Shown: positions 26,846 to 35,713 of the stretch, one piece after another
Layout: each line of letters starts with the position of its first letter
Numbering within the stretch: position 1 is the stretch's first letter
Assembly (NCBI GenBank): GCA_947168045.1
Contig: CAMVKN010000008.1
Location: forward strand, 25,839 to 89,838
Length of the DNA: 64,000 nucleotides
Source: an uncultured Prevotellaceae bacterium
GTDB lineage: Bacteria; Bacteroidota; Bacteroidia; Bacteroidales; Bacteroidaceae
Reading direction: 5' to 3'
Position numbers and translations under genes: made by a program
The notes under the pieces: model-generated
Told to the model about the DNA's origin: nothing
Databases searched by the model: none
Seen by the model: only the letters and a program-made list of their open reading frames with translations

Positions 26846-28186
26846 CTCGTCCAGCCGATTGCCCCAGAGGTAGGTGGATGTCTCACGCGCTGCCACCCCG
26901 CTGAGCAGGAGCAGGGCAATGAGGTTCGGAATAGCCATGAAGGCGTTCATGCAGTCGGCAATGTTCCAGATGACATCAAGGCTGACAATGCTGCCGAAGA
27001 AGAGGGCTGCGATGTAGAGGATGCGGTAGAAACGGTTGATGCGCTTTCCTTCGATGTAGTTGACAGCGCTCTCACCATAGTAGCTCCATCCGAGAATGGT
27101 ACTGAAGGCGAAGGTGAGAATGCCAAAAGTCAGCAGTGGTGCTCCGACGTAGGGAATCTTTGAGAAGGCCACCCTGGTGAGCGCCGCACCGTCGGTATAG
27201 CTGATGTCGGGGTAGGCCAGGATGCTGCTGACAAGCACCAGACCAGTGAGGGCGCAGATGACAACGGTGTCCCAGAAGGTGCCAGTGCTGCTGACGAGCG
27301 CCTGACGGACGGGATTGCGTGTCTGGGCAGCAGCAGCGACGATGGGAGCTGACCCCATGCCACTCTCATTGCTAAAAAGTCCACGGGCGATGCCATAGCG
27401 GGCAGCCATCATCACCGTGGCACCGACGAAGCCGCCACCAGCCGCTGAGGGGTTGAAGGCGGAGGTGACGATGAGCTGCAGGGCTGGCCACACATAGGCA
27501 CCGTTCATAAACAGGATGACGATGCAGCCCACGACATAGAGCACGGCCATGAAGGGCACGAGGACAGTGCACACACGGGCGATGGAGCGGACGCCACCCA
27601 TGATGACCAGTGCCACGAGCATGCTGACAATCAGTCCCGTAACCCATGCCGGTATGCCGAAGGTCTGGCTGGTGAGCAAGGCGATGCTGTTAGCCTGGAC
27701 GGTACAGCCAATGCCGAAGGAGGCCAGGGCGGTGAAGACGGCGAAGAGTAGCGCCAACCACCGCATGTTCAGTCCACGCTCAAGGGCATACATCGGACCA
27801 CCATAGGTGCGTCCTGAAGCATCACGCACACGGTACTTTACTGCCAGCAGGCCCTCAGCATACTTCGTGGCCATGCCGAAGATGCCGGTGAGCCAGCACC
27901 ACAGCACCGCACCGGGACCACCCAGCGCCACGGCCGTAGCCACACCTACGATGTTGCCCGTGCCGATGGTAGCGGCCAGGGCGGTGGCCAAGGCACCAAA
28001 CTGACTGACCTCGCCTGCAGCACCTTTGTCCTTCTTCACTGACAGGCGGATGCCTGTAAACAACTTGCGCTGCGGGATGCGCAGACGAAAGGTGAGGAAC
28101 ACATGGGTGCCCAGCAACAGGATAATCATGGGCCAGTCCCAGAGGAGGCCGCTCAACAGTGAAAAGAAATCATTGATGCTGTCCAT
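26837..28186 (-). CDS. Sodium:alanine/glycine symporter (AGCS family)
   Basis: 449 residues, about eleven membrane helices. GALATALAATIGTGNIVGVATAV and GGPGAVLWCWLTGIFGMATKYAEG are AGCS signatures, and SNESGMGSAPIVAAAA matches the central family motif. It imports a small neutral amino acid with sodium. It starts 5 bp after the GH2 stop on the same strand. Its last codons and stop are formed by the ACTCTAC heptamers, so the C-terminus may have changed length recently. Confidence 0.92.
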   Translation of the reverse strand: MDSINDFFSLLSGLLWDWPMIILLLGTHVFLTFRLRIPQRKLFTGIRLSVKKDKGAAGEVSQFGALATALAATIGTGNIVGVATAVALGGPGAVLWCWLTGIFGMATKYAEGLLAVKYRVRDASGRTYGGPMYALERGLNMRWLALLFAVFTALASFGIGCTVQANSIALLTSQTFGIPAWVTGLIVSMLVALVIMGGVRSIARVCTVLVPFMAVLYVVGCIVILFMNGAYVWPALQLIVTSAFNPSAAGGGFVGATVMMAARYGIARGLFSNESGMGSAPIVAAAAQTRNPVRQALVSSTGTFWDTVVICALTGLVLVSSILAYPDISYTDGAALTRVAFSKIPYVGAPLLTFGILTFAFSTILGWSYYGESAVNYIEGKRINRFYRILYIAALFFGSIVSLDVIWNIADCMNAFMAIPNLIALLLLSGVAARETSTYLWGNRLDELV

Positions 28187-28214
28187 ACCTCTTATCTCTC
28201 ATCTCTCACCTCTT
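28187..28214. repeat. Heptamer series (CCTCTCA family) at the GH2-AGCS junction
   Basis: Units ACCTCTT, ATCTCTC, ATCTCTC, ACCTCTT cover the GH2 stop codon and its last codons (EEVRDER) and reach the AGCS ATG. Confidence 0.65.
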
Positions 28215-31200
28215 CCAGCAGGTCGGCCTCGACGATTCTCAGCTCCACCTTGCCTTCAGCAGTCCTGATGCGGTCGAACTCGCCGGCATTGCCACCCGCC
28301 AGCTCCTTGGTGTCGCCAAACTTGTTGCTGTCCTGCACAGGCCCCACCATACGGATGGTGATGCGGTCGGCCCGCACAGGCTGGGTGATGTTGATATGGG
28401 CATAGCCCAAGGTAGCCTCAGTCAGTCCTTCCCACACCTTTCTGCTACCAGCATAAACCTCTAAGGGATAGCACTTATTGCGCCATCCGCTAAGCTTTAG
28501 CGTTAACTCGCTAATCTCGGCCTTGCGACTCAGGTGGTACGTTACCCAGGCATTCTCCTTCTTGCCATCGCTCTTCCATTCTGACAGCTCGTTGTCATCG
28601 TAGCTGTGGCCAATGGTGGCAACATTGCTGCCCGCCTGAGCCTTGACGATGCCGACAGTCTTCTTCACGTCGACATAGCTGGGTGTCGAGGGTGTCTCGC
28701 CACGCACCAAGCTGGGACGAAGCGATAGTTGCGGCAGATAGTTAGGAACATCGACGGACTCTGAATGAAGCGTCAGATAGGCAGGCTTCACACCGTCGGC
28801 ACAGACGGAGAGGCAGATGTCGCCTGGTTGGGTGGTGGTGCGAAGCAGGATGCGGTTGACGCCACACTCTACGGGAAGCGACAGGTGTCCCACGTAATTG
28901 TCTGAGATGTTCTTCTTGTTGGCAGCGTCGAGCAGCGCCTTGTCATGCTGTCCCTCGTCAACCAGGTACTGCTGGTTGTTGCGTGAGGCGATGCCGCCTA
29001 TCCACTGTGCCTCGCCCCACAGAGCGAAGTTCACCATGCGGTTGTCTACCGGGCAGCGACGGCCTTGTTTGTCGACCACCTCTACCTCGACCAGCACCAT
29101 GTCAGCGCCGTCGGCCTTCGTGCCTTCGGGGTTGGCCATCGCCTTCAGGCGCAATGCAGCCGGCTCGCCAGCGGTGAACAGCGTGTCGCGTGAAGTAAGC
29201 CTGCTGTCCTGTGTGAAGTCCTTGCCGTCAGTGGTATAGCTCACGGCTTCAAGGCTGCCGGGCTGGTAAGGTACGTTCTTAAACGTGTAGAGCCACTTGA
29301 AGGTGCGCTCCCCCTCGATGCCGAGCGGTCTGCCGTTCAGTAACAGGTCAACACGGTCGCCAGTGGAGACGACATAGACGTCCTTCACCGTGCCCGGCTC
29401 GTAGTTCCAGTGTCCTATGATATGTGTGCGGTCCCGTTCCGGCTCTACCCATCCGTCCCACATCACCTGGTGAGCAAAGAAAGCCTCCTTGGGCAGGCGC
29501 ATGGCATCAGTGACGCCGCTGGTGCGGTAGTTCGACTCGCCACGGTGGTGGGTGTTGGTGTCGCTGAACACAATCTTCACGCCGCCGCTGCTCACCCTGT
29601 CGCCAGTGCCAGGACGCTCCTTCCAGTATTCGTGCCAGCGCTCCACCATCTGGCAGGCCATCTGGTCCATGTTGTGGTTGTATTCCCAAGCGGGCTTGCC
29701 ACGGTAGAGTGGGCCGTCACCCTCCTTGTGATAGGGTGGGGTCTGCTCGTCCCAATACTTGCGCAGCCCCTCGTCACGACAGTACTCCATGGCCCACATG
29801 GGGTGTTTCTTCGACTTGTTGATGTAGAGCATCTCGCCACCGTATTCCGCCTCGTCGATGTCGAGCATCTCGCGGCTGCCGATGGCCCTGCCGCCATGAG
29901 GGTCATACTGGTCGCGGATGGCCTTCAGCTCAAGCATGTGCTCGCGGCTGATGCTCTCGTTGCCTCCCTCATAGAAGATGATGCTGGGGTTGTTGCGGTT
30001 GTAGATGATGGCGTCGCGCATCAGCGACGTGCGCTGCAGCCAGCGGGCACCGTCCACATCCTTCTCGGCATCGCCGGCAGGCATGGCCTGTAGCAGTCCC
30101 ACGCGGTCGCAGCTCTCCACATCCTGCTTCCATGGCGTGACGTGCATCCAGCGCACCAGGTTACCGCCGCTCTCCACCATCAGGCCGTTGCTGTAGTCGC
30201 TGAGCCAGGCCGGGACGCTCAGTCCGGTGCCGGGCCACTCGTTGCTGGTGCGCTGGGCATAGCCGTGAATCATCATCACACGGTCGTTGAGCCAGAACTT
30301 GCCCTCGCCGAAGCGAGTCTTGCGGAAACCGGTGCGGACGAAGACCTCGTCGTTGACTGCGGTAGCCGTATCCAACTTGTCCCTCAGGTAGCACTCCACC
30401 GTGTAGAGATAGCCATAGCCCCACGACCAGAAGTGAAGGCCCTGCACCACCTGCTCCGCCTTGGCTATGGCGGTCTCGCCAGGCTGCAGGGTAATAAACT
30501 CGCTGCCGTTGAAACCCGCCACCTTGTTGCCATCAACGTCCTTGATGACGACGGTCAGGAAGAACCTGTGCGGATGGGTGTCCTCGTTCTTCACCTCGCT
30601 CTCCACATGGATGGTAGCCTTGCGCCCAGCGATGTCGAAATCGGTGGCATAGACGTAGGTGCCGGTAGTGCCAAGGTTGGAATAGAGAGGCAGTGTCTGG
30701 TAGAGCTTGCCCGTGAGGTGCAGGTAGACATTCTTTGGCAGCCCGCCATAGTTGGCATTGAAGTTGCGGTCGTTCCACTGGTAGCGGCTGTTGCGCTCAC
30801 GATCCCGGTACTGCCAGCTGTTGTCGCAGCGCACGGCAATGACGTTCTCGCCGGAAACGAGGGTAGGGGTGAGGTCGAAGCCGAAGGCCATGACACCGTT
30901 GTCGCTGTAGCCCACATGCTGTCCATTGACATAGACATCAGCCCCTTGACGGGCGCCCTCAAATTCAATGAAAACTTTCCCGTTCAGCTGTTCTTCGCTG
31001 ATGGTAAAGTGTTTACGATACCACACGATGGTATCTGTCAGCTCGGTGATGTCTACCTTGAAGGCCTCATCGCCATTGAAGGCGCAGGGCAAGGTGACCG
31101 GTTTCCATTGTGGGACGTCGAAGGCAGACTGTCCGGCTTCGCGGATATCACCGACGTGCATCAGCCAGCCACCGTTGAAGTTCAGCTTCTGCCGGCCGGC

Positions 31201-31251
31201 GGCTGAAAGCGTCAGCACACAGAGCAGACAAAGGAGGATTCGCTTATTCAT
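28192..31251 (-). CDS. Glycoside hydrolase family 2 protein (beta-galactosidase-like)
   Basis: 1019 residues with a signal peptide (RILLCLLCVLTLSAAG). The order is GH2 sugar-binding domain (about 25-190), immunoglobulin-like domain (about 195-310), TIM barrel (about 315-600), further beta domains and a C-terminal discoidin-like region (about 870-1000). Probable acid/base Glu432 sits in FYEGGNES and the nucleophile Glu489 in MWAMEYC. It should act in the periplasm or at the surface on a beta-linked sugar; the exact substrate is unknown. No SusC/SusD pair is nearby. Spacing to the upstream MscS gene is 17 bp. Confidence 0.88.
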   Translation of the reverse strand: MNKRILLCLLCVLTLSAAGRQKLNFNGGWLMHVGDIREAGQSAFDVPQWKPVTLPCAFNGDEAFKVDITELTDTIVWYRKHFTISEEQLNGKVFIEFEGARQGADVYVNGQHVGYSDNGVMAFGFDLTPTLVSGENVIAVRCDNSWQYRDRERNSRYQWNDRNFNANYGGLPKNVYLHLTGKLYQTLPLYSNLGTTGTYVYATDFDIAGRKATIHVESEVKNEDTHPHRFFLTVVIKDVDGNKVAGFNGSEFITLQPGETAIAKAEQVVQGLHFWSWGYGYLYTVECYLRDKLDTATAVNDEVFVRTGFRKTRFGEGKFWLNDRVMMIHGYAQRTSNEWPGTGLSVPAWLSDYSNGLMVESGGNLVRWMHVTPWKQDVESCDRVGLLQAMPAGDAEKDVDGARWLQRTSLMRDAIIYNRNNPSIIFYEGGNESISREHMLELKAIRDQYDPHGGRAIGSREMLDIDEAEYGGEMLYINKSKKHPMWAMEYCRDEGLRKYWDEQTPPYHKEGDGPLYRGKPAWEYNHNMDQMACQMVERWHEYWKERPGTGDRVSSGGVKIVFSDTNTHHRGESNYRTSGVTDAMRLPKEAFFAHQVMWDGWVEPERDRTHIIGHWNYEPGTVKDVYVVSTGDRVDLLLNGRPLGIEGERTFKWLYTFKNVPYQPGSLEAVSYTTDGKDFTQDSRLTSRDTLFTAGEPAALRLKAMANPEGTKADGADMVLVEVEVVDKQGRRCPVDNRMVNFALWGEAQWIGGIASRNNQQYLVDEGQHDKALLDAANKKNISDNYVGHLSLPVECGVNRILLRTTTQPGDICLSVCADGVKPAYLTLHSESVDVPNYLPQLSLRPSLVRGETPSTPSYVDVKKTVGIVKAQAGSNVATIGHSYDDNELSEWKSDGKKENAWVTYHLSRKAEISELTLKLSGWRNKCYPLEVYAGSRKVWEGLTEATLGYAHINITQPVRADRITIRMVGPVQDSNKFGDTKELAGGNAGEFDRIRTAEGKVELRIVEADLLEEVRDER

Positions 31252-31268
31252 AGTTATAAGTAGTGTTT

Positions 31269-33635
31269 TTATGTTTCGGACCTTGTAGCTCGTACCTCGC
31301 CTGCAGTGGCGGGAGTAATAAGGTGTACATCGCGCTGCGGGAAAGGAATCTCCACGCCATTGGCGCGCAGGGTGTCATAGACCGTCTTGAGCACGTCGCT
31401 GATGACGTAGACACGCTTCACGGCGTCGGCCCAGATGTAGAGCTTGAAGTCTACGCTCGACTCGCCCATGGCCGACACGACGGTCTTGGCACGCTTGGAG
31501 TGGTCGGTCCAGGGATGCTTCATGCCGTTGACGGCGTCCTCAACCATCTGGCTGACCTGATGGAGGTTGGAGCCGTAGGCCACGCTGTAGTAGATGGTGG
31601 CCAGGACGTAGCCGTGGTTACGCGTCAGATTCTTGTAGTTCTTAGCAAAGAGCTGACTGTTCTGAAAGGTGATGACCTCGCCATAGAGCGTCTCGACGAC
31701 GGTGGCAGTATAGCTGATGCTGTTCACCTTGCCCATGGTCCCGTCAATCTCAATCCAGTCGCCCACTTTCACGCGGCCGGCCATGAGCGTGGCACCGTAG
31801 TAGATGTTCTCGATGATGTCCTTCGATGCGAAACCGATACCTGTCGAGAGACCGCCACCGATGGCCAGCAGCCATGTCACGCTGATGTGGAGGATGCTGA
31901 GCGACATCATCAGCCAGATGCCCCATACCAGCACCTGGATGACGTTCTTGCCCATCACCTCGCGGCTGGCGGCGGTGGTGGGGTCGCTGGTCTGGAAATG
32001 CAAGCGCATGAGCGCCAGGATAGTGCTGGCAATGTAGCTGAAGAGGAACCAGAGGCTGACGACCATCGAGAGCTTGAGGATGCTGACCTTCAGGTTCTCC
32101 ATGTTAATGAAGTTCTTACGGAAGATTTGCCAGCAGAGGTCGCCCAGGTTGAACACGTCGGCAGCCCAGTAGATGGACAGCATGACCGAGCCGACACCCA
32201 CAACGGGCAGCACGACCTTAGAGATGAGCAAGTAGAACCACGACTGGGTGATAGGTTTGTTGACGTACTGGTGACGCTCTCCGTAGAGCCTGAGATAGCT
32301 GATGAGACAGGTGATGGTGAGGATGCAGGTGAGCTGCATAATCCACCATATCAGTATCTGGACGGCCAGCAGGGTGTAGCCCAGCCACGAGCATGCCAGC
32401 GAGAAGAGGAAGATGGCCAGCGAGATATAGGTGTAGAACATGTCCGAGCGTGGGATGTTCTTGTTGTGGCGGCGAATGACCATCCACTGCCAGATGGTGC
32501 TGAGCAACAGAATGGCAGGAAAGGACACGTTGACCAGCTCGTTGGGTATGAGCACAATGCGGAAGGCAATGACGATGAAGCCCACCAGCACCAGCGGCGA
32601 ATAGATGTGGAAGGCACTGCGTATCTGGTCGCCATTGACGCGCAGCAGCAGTGAGATGAGGATGACGCCCAACAGCCAGGCATACTCAATGAGCAGCCCG
32701 CTGGCCATGATGAAGAAGTTCTGCTGCAGGGTGGCACGCATGATGCCTAAGACGGCGGCAAAGGTGACTGTGGTGGTGGCCATGATGATGCACGAGCGCT
32801 TCTTCATGAACTCGATGGTGTGGAACCGCTTGGGCATGAATCGGAAAACGATCATGTTGAGTACGATGGCCACGACGATATAGAAGAAAATCATGGAGAA
32901 GAGGCGCAGGATGACGGTTGAGTCCCAGTCAGACTGCTGTTTCGACGGCCGGTACTTCTCAGCCATCGCTACCTTCATCTCCTCCCAGCGTGTGCCGAAG
33001 TTCTTCAGCAATGAGATGTAGTTTTCGCCGCCATTGCGGAAGATGCCCGTCTGTATGTCGTTGTAGCGGCGGTTGGCATAGTCGTTCAGATAGCGCAGCC
33101 GCTGCTCGGTGTTCTCATACAGGGTGATGTACTCCGTCACCTGAGCCTTCGTCTCAGTCAGGGTGTTGCGTACGCTGGTGGCCAGCGTCAGGCACACAGT
33201 GCGGTCGGCCTTGGCCTTGTCTTCCAGCATGTTGGGGCGGATAAGCCTCAGGCTGTTCACCAGGCTGTCGTATTTGGCTATCTCCACATCGAGCGACTCG
33301 ATATAGGTCTTGAAGGGCAACTGCGAACGCTGGAACGACAGATATTGCTCAGTGGCCTCATGACAGGCATAGGTGAGGTCGAACACATAGTTGTTCTGCT
33401 GAGAGTAGAGCATCAGCGCGTTCTGGTTGCTACGCTTGATGGTCTCATGTAACTGCTTTATGATGTCCTTCGTCTGCTGTTTGCGCTCGTCGGCCTGACT
33501 GCTCAGCTCCTGATGGCGCTCGGTCAGCTCTGCGCGCAGCACCCGCAGCGTCTGCTCCAGGTTCTGCTCCTTCAACACAGCCTGTGCCTCAACCAAGCAG
33601 AGCAGTAGCAGCAGTAAGGTGATAATTCTCTTCAT
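31269..33635 (-). CDS. MscS-family mechanosensitive channel with large N-terminal region
   Basis: 788 residues. A signal peptide is followed by a coiled-coil extracytoplasmic region (about 20-260, rich in EQTLRVLRAELTERHQ-like heptads), then about ten membrane helices, and the MscS pore and beta domain (GGLSTGIGFASKDIIENIYYG, VGDWIEIDGTMGKV, TVVETLYGEVITFQNSQL). The layout resembles MscK/MscM channels. It probably releases solutes on osmotic downshock. It lies in a tight minus-strand run prmA-mscS-GH2-AGCS. Confidence 0.88.
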   Translation of the reverse strand: MKRIITLLLLLLCLVEAQAVLKEQNLEQTLRVLRAELTERHQELSSQADERKQQTKDIIKQLHETIKRSNQNALMLYSQQNNYVFDLTYACHEATEQYLSFQRSQLPFKTYIESLDVEIAKYDSLVNSLRLIRPNMLEDKAKADRTVCLTLATSVRNTLTETKAQVTEYITLYENTEQRLRYLNDYANRRYNDIQTGIFRNGGENYISLLKNFGTRWEEMKVAMAEKYRPSKQQSDWDSTVILRLFSMIFFYIVVAIVLNMIVFRFMPKRFHTIEFMKKRSCIIMATTTVTFAAVLGIMRATLQQNFFIMASGLLIEYAWLLGVILISLLLRVNGDQIRSAFHIYSPLVLVGFIVIAFRIVLIPNELVNVSFPAILLLSTIWQWMVIRRHNKNIPRSDMFYTYISLAIFLFSLACSWLGYTLLAVQILIWWIMQLTCILTITCLISYLRLYGERHQYVNKPITQSWFYLLISKVVLPVVGVGSVMLSIYWAADVFNLGDLCWQIFRKNFINMENLKVSILKLSMVVSLWFLFSYIASTILALMRLHFQTSDPTTAASREVMGKNVIQVLVWGIWLMMSLSILHISVTWLLAIGGGLSTGIGFASKDIIENIYYGATLMAGRVKVGDWIEIDGTMGKVNSISYTATVVETLYGEVITFQNSQLFAKNYKNLTRNHGYVLATIYYSVAYGSNLHQVSQMVEDAVNGMKHPWTDHSKRAKTVVSAMGESSVDFKLYIWADAVKRVYVISDVLKTVYDTLRANGVEIPFPQRDVHLITPATAGEVRATRSET

Positions 33636-33651
33636 TTCAGTCTATTGAATA

Positions 33652-34530
33652 TTAAATGCTAAATCTTAGGCATGACCATCCGTCCTCCGTCTTCTCTTCC
33701 TCAAGACGCAGTCCCAGCTGGCTGGCCTTGTCCGTCAGCAAGGGTACATCGTCGTGGTAGAAGCCGCTCAGCAGCAGCGTGCCACCCTCAGCCTTCAGGG
33801 CTTGTCGCATGCTTGGCAGGTCAGCCAGGAGGATGTTGCGGTTGATATTGGCAGCCACCACATCAAACTGACCGATGAACTGTCCGATGACGGTGGAATC
33901 GCCCAAAATGGACGTGAAACGCTCCTCTACACCATTCAGCCGGGCATTCAGCCGGGCGTTGTCCACGCTCCATTCGTCAATGTCGTAGCCCACGGCGCGT
34001 TCAGCTCCCTGAGCCAGTGCCACGATGGACAGGATGCCGGTGCCCGTTCCGCAGTCAAGCAGCGCCTGTCCCTGAAGCGACATCTCAGTCAGGCATGCAC
34101 ACATCATGCGTGTGGTGGCATGGTTGCCTGTGCCAAAGGCCTGGCGGGCGTTAATCTGAATGAGGCGTGGCGGCGTGGCGCCATCAGGCAGGGTAGGCAG
34201 GTGACGCCCGTCATATATAATAAGGTGTGTTCCCACGCTGATGGGCTCGAAGCCCTGCTGCTCCCACTCCTCGTTCCAGTCACGATAAGGTGCCTCGTCG
34301 ATGGTGTAGTCCACGTGTACCTCGTCCTGGTCAAAGGGAAGCATGGCGATGACTTGGCGCAGTGCATCCTCGTCAAAGAAGTCCTGTTGCACATAGCCCG
34401 TCATGCCTTCGCCAGTCTGCTCAAAGGTCTCAAAGGCAGCCTCGCCAGCCATGGCCGCAAGAACGTCGCACACATCTTGACGGATGACAGCCGGTGCATC
34501 GATGCGGAATAAAACTTCGTAATATTTCAT
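33652..34530 (-). CDS. prmA: Ribosomal protein L11 methyltransferase
   Basis: 292 residues from ATG 34530 (MKYYEVLFRI); the track's earlier start lies upstream of the promoter. Substrate-recognition N-terminal domain, then the SAM-binding Rossmann fold: RQAFGTGNHATTRMM, LLDCGTGTGILSIVAL and a later NIN motif (AANINRNIL). It trimethylates ribosomal protein L11. First gene of a four-gene minus-strand run. Confidence 0.93.
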   Translation of the reverse strand: MKYYEVLFRIDAPAVIRQDVCDVLAAMAGEAAFETFEQTGEGMTGYVQQDFFDEDALRQVIAMLPFDQDEVHVDYTIDEAPYRDWNEEWEQQGFEPISVGTHLIIYDGRHLPTLPDGATPPRLIQINARQAFGTGNHATTRMMCACLTEMSLQGQALLDCGTGTGILSIVALAQGAERAVGYDIDEWSVDNARLNARLNGVEERFTSILGDSTVIGQFIGQFDVVAANINRNILLADLPSMRQALKAEGGTLLLSGFYHDDVPLLTDKASQLGLRLEEEKTEDGWSCLRFSI

Positions 34531-34551
34531 GTCAGCACAGTATTTTGCGTG

Positions 34552-34559
34552 CAAAATTA
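34552..34559 (-). promoter_or_regulatory. Promoter -7 element of the prmA operon
   Basis: TAATTTTG followed by CAC on the minus strand, 21 bp upstream of the prmA ATG. The divergent gene has the same TTAATTTTGCAC string on the plus strand. Confidence 0.6.
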
Positions 34560-34601
34560 AAAAAAATAGGGAAAATCCTACCATGTTTTAGGGTTTTTCC
34601 T

Positions 34602-34609
34602 TAATTTTG
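34602..34609 (+). promoter_or_regulatory. Promoter -7 element of the Tyr/Trp-rich protein gene
   Basis: TAATTTTG within TTAATTTTGCACC, 56 bp upstream of ATG 34666. Confidence 0.6.
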
Positions 34610-34665
34610 CACCAAAATTAGTGGTATTTTTGCATTGTGAAACAAACAATCAACTCAATAAGGCT

Positions 34666-35661
34666 ATGAAAAAGTGGTTTCTTCTATCCATCATGTTAGG
34701 AGCCTTCGCGCTCCCGAATGTTGCACAGGACGACGATATGTACTTTGTCCCCTCAAAGCGGCATGCCTCTCACAGTTCGGGCAGCTTCGGCACGGCTTCC
34801 TCTGACACCTACTATTCAGGTTCGTCGCGCAGCGTTGACGACTACAACCGCCGCTGGGCCAGCAGCTATGAGGTGCTGCCCGCCGACACCAGCGACGTCA
34901 TCAGCTTCTCAGGCGTGGAGGGTGTCTATCCTGACAGCCTGAGCGACTTCGCCCTGACGCAGCGCATGACACGCTGGGACGGTTATGAGCCATCGACGGC
35001 CTACTGGGAGGGCTATGCCCAGGGACGCCGCGACTACATCGGATGGCACTCGCCCTGGTATTACTCATCCTATTACCCCTGGTATGACTCCTGGTACTGG
35101 GACTCCTGGTACTATGACCCATGGTACTACCGTAGCTGGTATTACGATCCCTGGTACTATGGCGGCTGGGGCTGGCGTGGCTACTACTCCTACTACTATC
35201 CGCACTACTACGGCTGGGGTGGTGGTGGCTACTATACTCACCGTTCCTGGCCCGGCACGCAGAACCACGGCCGCATCATCGGTGCCAGTCCCCGCACCTT
35301 CGCCTCTGGGCGTGGCTCGGGCTTCGGTGGCACCCGCAATGGCCACGGTGGCATCAACACTCGCTCTGGCGGTACGGCCTTCGGCGGCTCACGCTCAGGC
35401 GCCTTCACCGGCTCGCGCAGCGGTAGCTTCGGTGGCACGCGTACACGCAGCAACGTAGGCACCACCAGCAGTGGCAACACGGGCTTCAACGGCAGTCGCT
35501 CCACACAGTCGTCAGGCAGCTTCAGTGGTTCGCGCTCCACAGGCAGCTCCAGTGGTAGCTATGGCGGCAGCTCAGGTGGCAGCTTCGGCGGCTCGCGCTC
35601 AGGTGGCGGCGGTGCACGCTCAGGCGGCGGTGGCGGCTTCGGTGGCAGTCGTCGCAGGTAA
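34666..35661 (+). CDS. Secreted Tyr/Trp-rich then Gly/Ser/Arg-rich low-complexity protein
   Basis: 331 residues from ATG 34666, whose product begins with a signal peptide (MKKWFLLSIMLGAFALPNVA). After a mixed region comes about residues 125-195 with many Tyr/Trp repeats (YYDPWYYRSWYYDPWYY), then about 200-331 rich in Gly, Ser and Arg with GSRSG/GGSRSG repeats. There are no cysteines in the body and no known catalytic motif. The aromatic segment may insert in or pack against envelope surfaces; the function is not recognised. The next gene encodes an outer-membrane protein. Confidence 0.75.
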   Translation: MKKWFLLSIMLGAFALPNVAQDDDMYFVPSKRHASHSSGSFGTASSDTYYSGSSRSVDDYNRRWASSYEVLPADTSDVISFSGVEGVYPDSLSDFALTQRMTRWDGYEPSTAYWEGYAQGRRDYIGWHSPWYYSSYYPWYDSWYWDSWYYDPWYYRSWYYDPWYYGGWGWRGYYSYYYPHYYGWGGGGYYTHRSWPGTQNHGRIIGASPRTFASGRGSGFGGTRNGHGGINTRSGGTAFGGSRSGAFTGSRSGSFGGTRTRSNVGTTSSGNTGFNGSRSTQSSGSFSGSRSTGSSSGSYGGSSGGSFGGSRSGGGGARSGGGGGFGGSRRR

Positions 35662-35678
35662 ATGGCGGCCTTCGGCCT

Positions 35679-35713
35679 AAATGAAAAATGATAAATGACA
35701 AATGACAAGTGAT
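35679..35713 (+). repeat. Five AAATGAC-type heptamers ending at a start codon
   Basis: AAATGAA, AAATGAT, AAATGAC, AAATGAC, AAGTGAT run without gaps to the ATG at 35714. One unit contains the ATG at 35702 used by the track. Confidence 0.85.
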
